From assembly GCA_003646505.1 (NCBI GenBank), contig QMKT01000099.1:1-7358 (forward strand): a stretch of 7,358 bases of DNA. The letters run 5' to 3'. A program made the position numbers and the translations under genes. Below the pieces are notes generated by a model. It was given only the letters and a program-made list of their open reading frames with translations, ran no database searches and was not told the DNA's origin. Positions 1-6,288 of the stretch are shown here, piece after piece; within the stretch, counting starts at the first letter, position 1; each line of letters begins with the position of its first letter. This stretch comes from Campylobacterota bacterium. GTDB lineage: Bacteria; Campylobacterota; Campylobacteria; Campylobacterales; Sulfurovaceae.

Positions 1-198
1 CAAGTGGTTGCAGGGATCAAAGAGTGGTACTCGGCAGAGGATATGCTAGATACACAAGTGTGTGTTGTTGCAAACTTAAAACCGGCAAAACTTATGGGTC
101 ACAAAAGTGAAGGTATGCTTCTTGCAGCTAAAGATCAAGATGGGCTTTGTATGATACGTCCTGAAAAGCCAAAAACGGCTGGAACGAACATAGGTTAA
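1..198 (+). CDS. metG: Methionyl-tRNA synthetase, C-terminal tRNA-binding domain (5' end outside window)
   Basis: The reading frame is open from base 1 to a TAA at 196-198 and gives the last 65 residues of a longer protein. The stretch with '[18 protein letters not shown]' followed by 'LLAA' is the characteristic end of the Trbp111/EMAPII-type OB-fold tRNA-binding domain found at the C-terminus of many bacterial MetG proteins (family knowledge). MetG is cytosolic and charges tRNA-Met with methionine; this appended domain helps dimerise the enzyme and hold tRNA. The catalytic part lies upstream of the window, so nothing can be said about it. A GTG at position 4 is internal, not the true start. 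The next gene begins 10 bases after the stop, which suggests cotranscription. A free-standing Trbp111-like protein cannot be fully excluded because the upstream part is missing. Confidence 0.88.
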   Translation, partial: QVVAGIKEWYSAEDMLDTQVCVVANLKPAKLMGHKSEGMLLAAKDQDGLCMIRPEKPKTAGTNIG

Positions 199-208
199 CA
201 GGTTTATT

Positions 209-1189
209 ATGAAAATTGAAGACATTTTAAACCTTACCGAAGGCACACTTACCAATACACCAAAGATACATGCTATAGAAGCTGCTACAGTTTACTATTC
301 AAAAGTAGAGCATGGAGATCTTTTTTTCTCATCCAATCAGGAAGAGATTGATCAGGCTATAGCAAACGGTGCATATGCCATCGTATATGATGATGAAAAT
401 ATTGTCAGAAAAGATGAAGAAATAGCCTGGATAAAAGTATCAGACATACAACTCGCTGCTTTTAAACTCATACGATATGTTATCATCAAAAAAGAAGCAA
501 AGTTCTACTTACTCTTAGAGCATGAACTCACTTTCCTAAAAATGATCATTAAACATAAAGGGACTATCTCTTTTATACCTAATGACTGGAGAAAAGCTTT
601 TGAGCAGATACTAAATTCTGACGGTACTCTTTTTGTTGGTACAGACAAAGAACTCATGCAGCTCATACAACCAGACATAGAAAAAATAAACAGAGAGGTA
701 GACGGTTATCTTGTCTCTGATACCCTCTTTAAAAGTACATTCAAAGTAGATAGCTTTGTTTATCAGGAAAAAGAGTTAATTCCTTTTCATTTAGAGTATC
801 TCTTACGTGCAGTGGACTTCTGCAATATCCATGGGCTACCTTACACTATGGATCGTATCAAATATACAAAACACTTCTTACCTGTTTTCATCGATACTAA
901 ACTCCGAAGTACGCAAGCCAGCAAAAGTGATCAGGTTGTGATCTTTACCGATAACCTTCCAGATATTGCTAAGGCCAGAGAATACGTCATGAGAAGCAAT
1001 ATGTGGGTTAAAAGTGTTATTCTTACGCCACCAAAAACAAAAGTACCGGGTATTGACCATCCTCACTGGTTTAAAAGTGAAGAAGAAGTACGTGAACTTC
1101 TTAAGACGATCCACTACAATTACGCATTTATTTACAATGCGGATAAAAGTATTTTAAATACGATCAAAGAAGAATACAGTCTGTTCTAA
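209..1189 (+). CDS. Degenerate Mur-ligase-like protein (MurE/MurF N-terminal domain, no ATP-binding motif)
   Basis: This is a 326-residue soluble protein with no signal peptide or membrane segment. Residues about 1-85 follow the pattern of the MurE/MurF N-terminal substrate-binding domain: a short start, then 'VEHGDLFFSS' near residue 35 (Mur ligases have GDLFvAl), then 'AIANGAYAIVYDDE' (Mur ligases have Ai.rGA.avV.e). In a working Mur ligase this is followed by a P-loop of the type GTNGKTT. None is present here; the middle (about 95-215) is unrecognisable. Residues about 235-326, with alternating hydrophobic strands and helices, could be a relic of the Mur C-terminal Rossmann-like domain (inference). 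It is shorter than a full Mur ligase (about 450-500 residues). The start at 209 lies 10 bases after the metG stop, so the two are probably cotranscribed. I recall an uncharacterised gene beside metG in other Campylobacterota, but could not check it. A catalytic role in peptidoglycan synthesis is unlikely; a binding or regulatory role is possible. Confidence 0.7.
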   Translation: MKIEDILNLTEGTLTNTPKIHAIEAATVYYSKVEHGDLFFSSNQEEIDQAIANGAYAIVYDDENIVRKDEEIAWIKVSDIQLAAFKLIRYVIIKKEAKFYLLLEHELTFLKMIIKHKGTISFIPNDWRKAFEQILNSDGTLFVGTDKELMQLIQPDIEKINREVDGYLVSDTLFKSTFKVDSFVYQEKELIPFHLEYLLRAVDFCNIHGLPYTMDRIKYTKHFLPVFIDTKLRSTQASKSDQVVIFTDNLPDIAKAREYVMRSNMWVKSVILTPPKTKVPGIDHPHWFKSEEEVRELLKTIHYNYAFIYNADKSILNTIKEEYSLF

Positions 1190-1196
1190 GACTCCC

Positions 1197-1230
1197 ACAG
1201 ACTCTTAGGGGTCTGTCAGGGAACCTCCCT
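1197..1230 (+). terminator. Two tandem hairpins after the metG unit, possible terminator
   Basis: ACAGAC (1197-1202) pairs with GTCTGT (1211-1216), and two more inner pairs (T1203-G1210 wobble, C1204-G1209) give an 8-bp stem with the 4-base loop TTAG. Immediately after it AGGGA (1218-1222) pairs with TCCCT (1226-1230) around a 3-base loop. GTCAG at 1215-1219 could alternatively pair with CTGAC at 1245-1249. The location, just after the stop of the Mur-like gene, fits a transcription end, but there is no run of T after the stems, so a classical intrinsic terminator is not shown. It may instead be a processing or 3'-protecting structure. Confidence 0.35.
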
Positions 1231-1294
1231 CTAAAATCCATATACTGACGAATAATATTACAATTTGACATATTTTTACAGAAAAGCCAAAAAA

Positions 1295-1322
1295 TATACT
1301 ATCATATAAGTAAAAGAGGAGG
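1295..1322 (+). promoter_or_regulatory. Putative -10 box and strong ribosome binding site for the 108-residue protein
   Basis: TATACT at 1295-1300 is a good -10 hexamer placed 29 bases before the start codon, with T-rich sequence (TATTTTTAC) upstream at 1271-1279. A perfect TTGACA stands at 1265-1270, but the 24-base spacing to TATACT is too long for a standard sigma70 pair. In Campylobacterota a -35 box is often not needed (established for Helicobacter and Campylobacter). AGAGGAGG at 1315-1322 is a near-ideal Shine-Dalgarno sequence 6 bases before the ATG at 1329, which fixes that start. Confidence 0.45.
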
Positions 1323-1328
1323 CATCAG

Positions 1329-1655
1329 ATGGAAGGTATGATAAACGTAAGTTACACTATTATGTGTAAAAATGATGTGAGTAAAGAGCTAAGTTTGGCA
1401 GAAATACTTGCTAATGAAAAAGTAATAAAATCTATTAAAAGTGAATTTGCTTCGGGGCTTAGAAATTTGGTACTTTCACAAAAAGAAGATACACAAGTCA
1501 CTATGAAAACAAAAAAAGAAGTATTTGAATTTTCTGTAAGTAAGGATGATTTCGCAGACTTACTTGAATTTGCAGAAGAAGATGCACGTAAACATAAACG
1601 CATTAAAAAAGAGTGTGATGGTGTGGAGATAGTGAATATCATCACTGTAGATTAA
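1329..1655 (+). CDS. Uncharacterised small cytosolic protein, 108 residues
   Basis: I do not recognise this protein. It is rich in Lys and Glu, has one upstream and one downstream Cys (about residues 13 and 95), and has no signal peptide, membrane segment or known metal motif. The pattern looks like a mixed alpha/beta fold: strand-like 'NVSYTIMC' at the start, helical segments through about residues 20-50, strand-like 'TQVTMKTKKEVFEFSV' in the middle, a charged helix 'DDFADLLEFAEEDARKHKR', and a final strand 'VEIVNIITV'. The strong ribosome binding site 6 bases upstream supports the ATG at 1329; an internal ATG at 1338 is less well placed. It has its own promoter-like box and stands alone between two gaps, so its neighbours do not suggest a job. 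An overlapping antisense frame of similar length is judged a shadow because it lacks such a ribosome binding site. Confidence 0.72.
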   Translation: MEGMINVSYTIMCKNDVSKELSLAEILANEKVIKSIKSEFASGLRNLVLSQKEDTQVTMKTKKEVFEFSVSKDDFADLLEFAEEDARKHKRIKKECDGVEIVNIITVD

Positions 1656-1664
1656 AATTCGTCA

Positions 1665-1691
1665 GCTGTATATAAATTTTATAGCCTTTTT
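1665..1691 (+). terminator. Weak hairpin plus T-run after the 108-residue gene
   Basis: GCTGTA (1665-1670) can pair with TATAGC (1680-1685), including one G-T wobble, across a 9-base AT-rich loop. It is followed by CTTTTT (1686-1691). The geometry is that of an intrinsic terminator just 10 bases after the stop at 1653-1655, but the stem is short and AT-rich, so the call is tentative. Confidence 0.38.
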
Positions 1692-1752
1692 AATATAGGG
1701 ATGATCTTACTCTTTTTGCTTATATCAAATATGCTAATTTAAGGAAAAAAAT

Positions 1753-2211
1753 ATGAATAGACTAATGCAGTTAGCTATCATACTATTATTGGGGTCTTCT
1801 CCTATGGTGGCAGGATACCCGGAAACAGATAAATTGGTTGATGAAGCAAAAAAAGCTTCAGGAGAGATCACAGTCAAAAAACTTAAAAACTTACTAGATG
1901 AGCATGAAGATATCATTTTGCTGGATGTTCGTGAAGTAAATCTCAGAGCAGAAGGTAAGATCAAAGCGGATGATTTTTTTGCTATTACCCGAGGAAACCT
2001 TGAATTTGAAATACTATATCTCATTGATGACAAAGATATTATGATCGTGACCTATTGCAGAAATGGGGGTCGTAGTGCATTCGCGGCACAGACATTACGA
2101 AAAATGGGATATAAAAATGTCGTAAGCCTGCAAGGTGGACTTAAAGGCTGGGCAAAGGCCGGATACCCGATAGATACAGGTATTGGCATCACAAAACTAG
2201 AGAAACCGTAA
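1753..2211 (+). CDS. Secreted (periplasmic) single-domain rhodanese-like sulfurtransferase
   Basis: This 152-residue protein starts with a signal peptide: a short basic start (MNR), a hydrophobic core about residues 7-14 (LAIILLLG) and a likely cleavage near Ala20 (MVA/GYP). The rest is one rhodanese domain, about residues 38-142. It shows 'ILLDVRE' (55-61), the 'TRGNLEFEI' segment (79-87), and the active-site loop 'CRNGGRS' at 102-108 with catalytic Cys102 (codon 2056-2058), ending in 'LQGGLKGWAKAGYP' (126-139). All of these are standard for the family (established). Such proteins move sulfane sulfur via a Cys persulfide; the periplasmic site suggests a role in handling inorganic or polysulfide sulfur, which would suit a sulfur-metabolising Campylobacterota (inference; the substrate is not visible). 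AAGGA at 1741-1745 lies 7 bases before the ATG. The gene appears to be transcribed alone; no clear promoter is evident beyond an AT-rich stretch at 1713-1740. Confidence 0.9.
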   Translation: MNRLMQLAIILLLGSSPMVAGYPETDKLVDEAKKASGEITVKKLKNLLDEHEDIILLDVREVNLRAEGKIKADDFFAITRGNLEFEILYLIDDKDIMIVTYCRNGGRSAFAAQTLRKMGYKNVVSLQGGLKGWAKAGYPIDTGIGITKLEKP

Positions 2212-2243
2212 AACGGTGAATTAAAGAGGTTGACTTCACCGTT
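2212..2243 (+). repeat. Perfect 9-bp inverted repeat directly after the rhodanese stop codon
   Basis: AACGGTGAA (2212-2220) is exactly complementary to TTCACCGTT (2235-2243), leaving a 14-base loop. The first arm starts at the base after the TAA. There is no T-run behind it, so it is not a textbook intrinsic terminator. The loop contains AAAGAG (2223-2228), which could also pair with CTCTTT at 2264-2269, so a pseudoknot is conceivable. A 3'-end stabilising or termination structure is the simplest reading; a dyad binding site is an alternative. Confidence 0.55.
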
Positions 2244-2360
2244 GAACTATTGATTCACGGGCGCTCTTTGATGAAAGTATCTCTTCTACTCTGCAAATAT
2301 TACCTGAGTGGATCAGTAAAAACTGACAAATTATAACATTTTAAAATAGAAATATTCAAT

Positions 2361-2387
2361 TATCCTATTAACTAATATAGGTATACT
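2361..2387 (+). promoter_or_regulatory. Putative -10 box with an overlapping imperfect inverted repeat before the helicase gene
   Basis: TATACT at 2382-2387 is a good -10 hexamer, but it ends only 6 bases before the ATG at 2394. If it is used, transcription would start at or next to the start codon and give a leaderless message. TATCCTAT (2361-2368) is complementary to ATAGG-ATA within 2377-2385 with one bulged base, so the box lies inside a small dyad that could be an operator or hairpin. The only Shine-Dalgarno-like bases are AGG at 2379-2381, 12 bases from the ATG, which is weak. A farther upstream alternative -10 is TATAAC at 2332-2337. The rest of the gap, 2244-2360, shows only a 5-bp hairpin (TCAGT 2313-2317 with ACTGA 2322-2326) and no gene. 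Confidence 0.35.
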
Positions 2388-2393
2388 TTTACT

Positions 2394-5210
2394 ATGGCAA
2401 AGAAAAAGAAAAAATACCTTATAAAACTCAACAATAAAATACGAAACTACTTTAACGGACTGCCTTTTGACGAAGGTGTAACTACTTTAGATGACGAAAA
2501 GCTCATAGAGCTCATCATGCTGCTTGAGATCACCCTTCCTTCACATACTCGTGAGGATATGATACGAACGCTTAGACGCGTGTGGAGTGAAGAAGGTGCG
2601 GGTACCCGAGAAACGATAGTCTCTTACATTACACAAAGTTATAAATCAGTGCATCATGGAGGCAGAGAGAAACGTCCTTTGGATAAAGTTGAAAAGATCC
2701 TTCAGTTCTTAAATGAAGTAGAACACAATAAACATGAAGAAAACCTTATTTTAGAAGCGTTCATAGATGTTAAAAATGCGAAAATAACAGAAGAAAAAGT
2801 GCTTTCTAAACTAGGTTATTTACGTATTAAATCAAAACTTTCTTCACTTGAAAAATCATTAGATGTACAGTTCAATAGCAACAATGAAATGGAGTTTTAC
2901 CACAGCTTTACCTTTACATTAAAAAGCTTTGACTTTAACAAGTTACTTTTATGTAAAACTGAGTCATTTGGAATGGATGATCTCTGGGAACTTGATGAAA
3001 AAGAACTACTCATAAAACTGACTGACATAAAAGAGGAAACCACTACGAAGAAATCGCTTGAACTAAAGCATTTTCTTACACAGTTAAAAGAGACTGAACA
3101 CCCCTATTTAACAGAAGATGAGATCAGCCATTCACTCAAAACAATGCCCCCTGAAACCTTACTTTACCATGCGCCTGTTTCATTTGAAACAGTAGAAAAA
3201 ATATTAATTAATATTAGCGATAAGTATGAAGTCTTTGAAAGTACAGATCACATCATCATTGAGAAAGAAAAGAATCATGATCTTTTTGGTGCGATCCTCT
3301 ATTATGACACTTCTGTATCTTATGAAAAACCTTTCTTTTATAATCTTATTTGGAGAGGTCAGGAGCCCCCTGTAAAAGAAGATATAAACAGGGTTAATGA
3401 TGATCTTTTAGCTCACTTTAAAGTCGCTATAAATGATGTCATTGAAGATATGCAGGAGGAAAGTGAGAAACTGGAGATACCAGAAGAGACACTTCATGAA
3501 TTTGTTGTACGTTTTGTAGAACCTCAGGTCCGATCATCTACAACGTTAAAATTCAAGGAAAAAAGTAAAAGACGGATACTCTTTCATTTTGGTGAGTACA
3601 TCAAACCCCTGCTTGCAAAACAAAAACGTGAAGAGTTGCTGGCTAAAACTATACGTGATTTTAAAAATCTTTTTCCTCTTGCGAGAGAACTCAAACGCAA
3701 GATAGTCTTTCATGTAGGGCCTACCAACTCAGGAAAAACCTACACAGCACTTAAACAACTTGAAGAGGCAACAACAGGTTATTATCTTGCTCCTTTGCGT
3801 CTACTTGCTTTGGAAGGGTATGAAAATCTCAAAAGTAAAGGTGTAGGTGTTTTACTGATCACAGGTGAAGAAGAGATCATTGATGAAGAGTCAACACATA
3901 TCTCTTCAACCATTGAAATGATGAACGGTTCAGTTGATGTAGATGTCTGTGTCATAGATGAGATACAGATGATCTCTGACCGTGACAGAGGCTGGGCATG
4001 GGCAAATGCGCTCATGGGTGTCCCTGCCAAAAAAGTGATCTTGACCGGTTCGGCTAATGCTTTGCCTGCAGTAGAAGAGTTATGTGAGTACCTGGGTGAA
4101 GAGTTGGAGATCATTCGTTTTGAACGTAAAAATGAGCTCTCCATGATGTCACATCCTACCGCTATGAAAAAAATAGAACCTCAAACTGCAGTCGTTGCCT
4201 TTTCCAGACGTGAAGTACTGTCACTCAAACAACAACTCTCAGATAAATATGCCGTCTCAGTGGTCTATGGAAACCTTTCTCCTGAAGTCAGACGAGAAGA
4301 GGCCAGACGTTTTAGAGAAGGTGAAAGTCAGATACTGGTTTCTACAGATGCCATAGCCATGGGACTGAACCTCCCCATAAAGACCCTTCTTTTCGCCAAA
4401 GACAACAAATTTGACGGTTTACGCCGTCGTGAACTATTGCCTACAGAGGTCTCGCAAATAGCCGGACGTGCTGGTCGTTACGGTTTTGAAGAAAAAGGAT
4501 ATGTAGGAGCACTTGAAGAGAATGCGCTTGAAAATATTTCTAAAGCATTTTACTCCCCTCTTCCCGATATAGAACTCCCTGTCTCTGTCATGGCAAGCCT
4601 TGAGCATGTTATGCTCATAGGTGAGATACTAGAAACCGATAATATTATGGATATTTTGGCATTTTTTGCTGACAATATGGAGTTTGAAGGCCCTTTTGTT
4701 GCAGCCAACATTGACTCAATGTTAGATATTGCCACGATTGTGAGTGAATACAACTTGGATCTGAAAACACGTTTTTTCCTCTCCTGTGCACCTGCAAGCA
4801 TCTCTTCGCCTTATATAGAATCAGTCTTCCATCGTTACATAAAACAGATAGAATCAGGTGGGCAAGTACTCTACATCCCGCCTCGTGACCTCCCTGCTTT
4901 TGCCCAGACAAACGATATGCTGCTCAATGCTGAAGACCGTGTTCGTGAAATATCACTCTATTTATGGCTTAGTTTCAAGTTCCCAGATATCTTCCAGGAC
5001 ACAGAGCAAGCTATTCAAGCCAGAGTAAGGCTCAACAACTATATAGAAAATTCTCTCAGGCAAGGACTTTTTACCAAAGCTTGCAGAAAATGTGGAAAAG
5101 TACTTGATTTCTCTTACCGTTTTTCTATCTGTGACCTCTGTCATGGTCAAAATAAAAGAGGTTCCGGATCTTCCAGTCGTGGAGGATATCGTGGCCGTAG
5201 ACGCAGGTAG
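2394..5210 (+). CDS. SUV3-type superfamily 2 RNA helicase with C-terminal zinc motif and RGG tail
   Basis: This 938-residue cytosolic protein matches the SUV3 (mitochondrial degradosome) branch of SF2 helicases. The core begins near residue 435. Walker A is 'HVGPTNSGKTY' (440-450), followed by the SUV3-typical 'APLRLLALE' (466-474), 'TGEEE' (490-494), the DExH-like box 'VIDEIQM' (520-526), motif III 'TGSANA' (551-556), motif V 'VSTDAIAMGLNLP' (649-661) and motif VI 'QIAGRAGRYG' (688-697). All ATPase motifs look intact. The first 430 or so residues, starting with a Lys-rich run and containing acidic helical stretches, match nothing I recognise. The C-terminus carries Cys897, Cys900, Cys913 and Cys916 (CxxC-x12-CxxC, a probable zinc ribbon) and then an RGG-like Arg/Gly tail (922-938), features expected to bind RNA. 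SUV3 in mitochondria unwinds RNA for decay; a role in RNA turnover or ribosome-related remodelling here is inference. The gene stands alone, with an unusually weak ribosome binding site. Confidence 0.9.
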   Translation: MAKKKKKYLIKLNNKIRNYFNGLPFDEGVTTLDDEKLIELIMLLEITLPSHTREDMIRTLRRVWSEEGAGTRETIVSYITQSYKSVHHGGREKRPLDKVEKILQFLNEVEHNKHEENLILEAFIDVKNAKITEEKVLSKLGYLRIKSKLSSLEKSLDVQFNSNNEMEFYHSFTFTLKSFDFNKLLLCKTESFGMDDLWELDEKELLIKLTDIKEETTTKKSLELKHFLTQLKETEHPYLTEDEISHSLKTMPPETLLYHAPVSFETVEKILINISDKYEVFESTDHIIIEKEKNHDLFGAILYYDTSVSYEKPFFYNLIWRGQEPPVKEDINRVNDDLLAHFKVAINDVIEDMQEESEKLEIPEETLHEFVVRFVEPQVRSSTTLKFKEKSKRRILFHFGEYIKPLLAKQKREELLAKTIRDFKNLFPLARELKRKIVFHVGPTNSGKTYTALKQLEEATTGYYLAPLRLLALEGYENLKSKGVGVLLITGEEEIIDEESTHISSTIEMMNGSVDVDVCVIDEIQMISDRDRGWAWANALMGVPAKKVILTGSANALPAVEELCEYLGEELEIIRFERKNELSMMSHPTAMKKIEPQTAVVAFSRREVLSLKQQLSDKYAVSVVYGNLSPEVRREEARRFREGESQILVSTDAIAMGLNLPIKTLLFAKDNKFDGLRRRELLPTEVSQIAGRAGRYGFEEKGYVGALEENALENISKAFYSPLPDIELPVSVMASLEHVMLIGEILETDNIMDILAFFADNMEFEGPFVAANIDSMLDIATIVSEYNLDLKTRFFLSCAPASISSPYIESVFHRYIKQIESGGQVLYIPPRDLPAFAQTNDMLLNAEDRVREISLYLWLSFKFPDIFQDTEQAIQARVRLNNYIENSLRQGLFTKACRKCGKVLDFSYRFSICDLCHGQNKRGSGSSSRGGYRGRRRR

Positions 5211-5235
5211 CACATTTTACTCAAAGAGATCACAC

Positions 5236-5264
5236 TTTTTGATTTCTTTTCAATACGATATAAT
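5236..5264 (+). promoter_or_regulatory. Probable sigma70-type promoter for the PLA2-like / pseudouridine synthase pair
   Basis: A perfect TATAAT lies at 5259-5264. TTTTTG at 5236-5241 is 17 bases upstream, and the spacer is T-rich (TTTCTTTT at 5243-5250), the pattern known for Campylobacter and Helicobacter housekeeping promoters, where T-tracts replace a strict -35 box. The expected start is near 5271, giving a leader of about 28 bases with a ribosome binding site. The promoter sits just after the helicase stop, so the downstream pair is probably its own transcription unit. Confidence 0.65.
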
Positions 5265-5288
5265 AAATAAAAACATGACCAGTAAAGC

Positions 5289-5294
5289 AAGGAG
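5289..5294 (+). promoter_or_regulatory. Ribosome binding site fixing the start of the PLA2-like gene
   Basis: AAGGAG at 5289-5294 stands 4 bases before the ATG at 5299. The frame stays open upstream, with possible starts at 5275 and 5092, but the 5299 start is the only one that has this site, opens with a proper signal peptide and lies downstream of the promoter at 5259-5264. Confidence 0.75.
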
Positions 5295-5298
5295 TAGA

Positions 5299-6285
5299 AT
5301 GAAGCCATTAAAACTATTGACGATACTTTTTTTTACATCTTCTTCTCTCAATGCTTATGATCTATCTGCTATACAAGTCACAAACCTTGTATGCGATGTA
5401 AACAATACACTTAGAACACCTGTACTTAAAATAAAAATAGAGTCTGAAACAAATTATGAAAAGTTAGAACGTAAATTGTCTGAATATGATGGAACTTGGT
5501 TTAAAGATATGCTTATCTATTCTGTAGATATGTTCATTCCAGAGGAAATGGCACGTGCAGGCAAGGATGTCATGGAAAATAGACAGGATATAGGATTTGG
5601 TGATCAAACAGAGAAAGTACCTCAAACTTTTGCCAATGATTCATACAATCTAGCACTCACTACAGCGTATTATTATATGCAGGATATGGCTCGTATAACT
5701 GAACGTGTATGGAAAGACAAAGCTTGTAATCCTGAGTATTTTGAGTATGATACAGGGTTAGAACCTAAGAAACCACTATTGGATTTGCAAGAGTGTGATC
5801 CTATTGCAAGGGGTGTGACTGAAAACGGCGTCGTTCTACCCCTAAACAAAAACTTCCCAACGGCAATTTACCCCTATGCTGCCAAACCAGATGGATGTAG
5901 TGCTGAGGGACTTCAGGAGCTTTATGATCAATCTGACGATATATTAGGTGATGATAAATGGCTTAGAGGAGTATGTAATGAACATGATCAGTGTTATTAT
6001 ACAGAAGGCACCACAGCTAAAGAGTGTAATTCTAAATTTATTGTGGATGTTATAGATGCCTGCAATCATATCAAAGGAAAAGACACTATTAGGTATTTGG
6101 GTATGAAGAATGCTTTTTGCGGGATGAAAGGTTTTCTTGTAGCATCAGCAGCAAATGCCTGTGCACGCAGATACTTTGCACATGCACAAAAAATGCAACG
6201 CGCTTATAATCTCTGGGTTCAGAGATATGAAAAAGCATATTTAGAAGCAAAACAACAACAAACAGTTCAAATAAAAGGTCAATAA
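5299..6285 (+). CDS. Secreted phospholipase A2-like protein
   Basis: This 328-residue protein has a signal peptide (residues 1-19: basic MKPLK, hydrophobic LLTILFF, cleavage after SLNA). The region about 196-260 is PLA2-like: 'PDGCS' (197-201) resembles the calcium-loop segment of bacterial and group XII PLA2s, and 'CNEHDQCYY' (226-234) is the hallmark helix with the catalytic His229 and calcium-binding Asp230. It is followed by 'CNSKF' (243-247) and Cys255. The ten cysteines of the mature part (32, 143, 166, 200, 226, 232, 243, 255, 274, 288) suggest disulfides outside the cytoplasm. Family enzymes cut the sn-2 acyl chain of phospholipids. Oddity: where relatives have a catalytic Asp after the later Cys (CD..F), this has Asn244, so activity may be weak or lost. 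Residues 20-195 match nothing I know; the C-terminus is a Gln/Lys-rich helix. It could act on membranes of other cells or on its own envelope; this is inference. Confidence 0.78.
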   Translation: MKPLKLLTILFFTSSSLNAYDLSAIQVTNLVCDVNNTLRTPVLKIKIESETNYEKLERKLSEYDGTWFKDMLIYSVDMFIPEEMARAGKDVMENRQDIGFGDQTEKVPQTFANDSYNLALTTAYYYMQDMARITERVWKDKACNPEYFEYDTGLEPKKPLLDLQECDPIARGVTENGVVLPLNKNFPTAIYPYAAKPDGCSAEGLQELYDQSDDILGDDKWLRGVCNEHDQCYYTEGTTAKECNSKFIVDVIDACNHIKGKDTIRYLGMKNAFCGMKGFLVASAANACARRYFAHAQKMQRAYNLWVQRYEKAYLEAKQQQTVQIKGQ

Positions 6286-6288
6286 TTT

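Noticed and set aside
878..1114. Open frame on the - strand inside the Mur-like gene
   Set aside because: It is antisense to a convincing gene, has no ribosome binding site and no recognisable protein features. The same applies to the - strand frames at 1352-1645, 1734-2033, 3782-4144, 4550-4911, 4962-5213, 6303-6518 and 6657-6902.
1265..1270. Perfect TTGACA as a -35 box
   Set aside because: The spacing to the nearest good -10 (TATACT at 1295) is 24 bases, too long for a normal promoter pair. It is probably coincidental in AT-rich sequence.
1713..1740. Promoter for the rhodanese gene in the AT-rich stretch with TTTTTG and TATGCTAAT
   Set aside because: The -10-like bases are poor and the spacing from TTTTTG does not fit; too uncertain to list as a feature.
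5092..5298. In-frame upstream extension of the PLA2-like gene overlapping the helicase 3' end
   Set aside because: The longer starts lie inside the helicase gene or before the promoter, lack a ribosome binding site and would bury the signal peptide. The ATG at 5299 has AAGGAG in front and begins a normal signal peptide.
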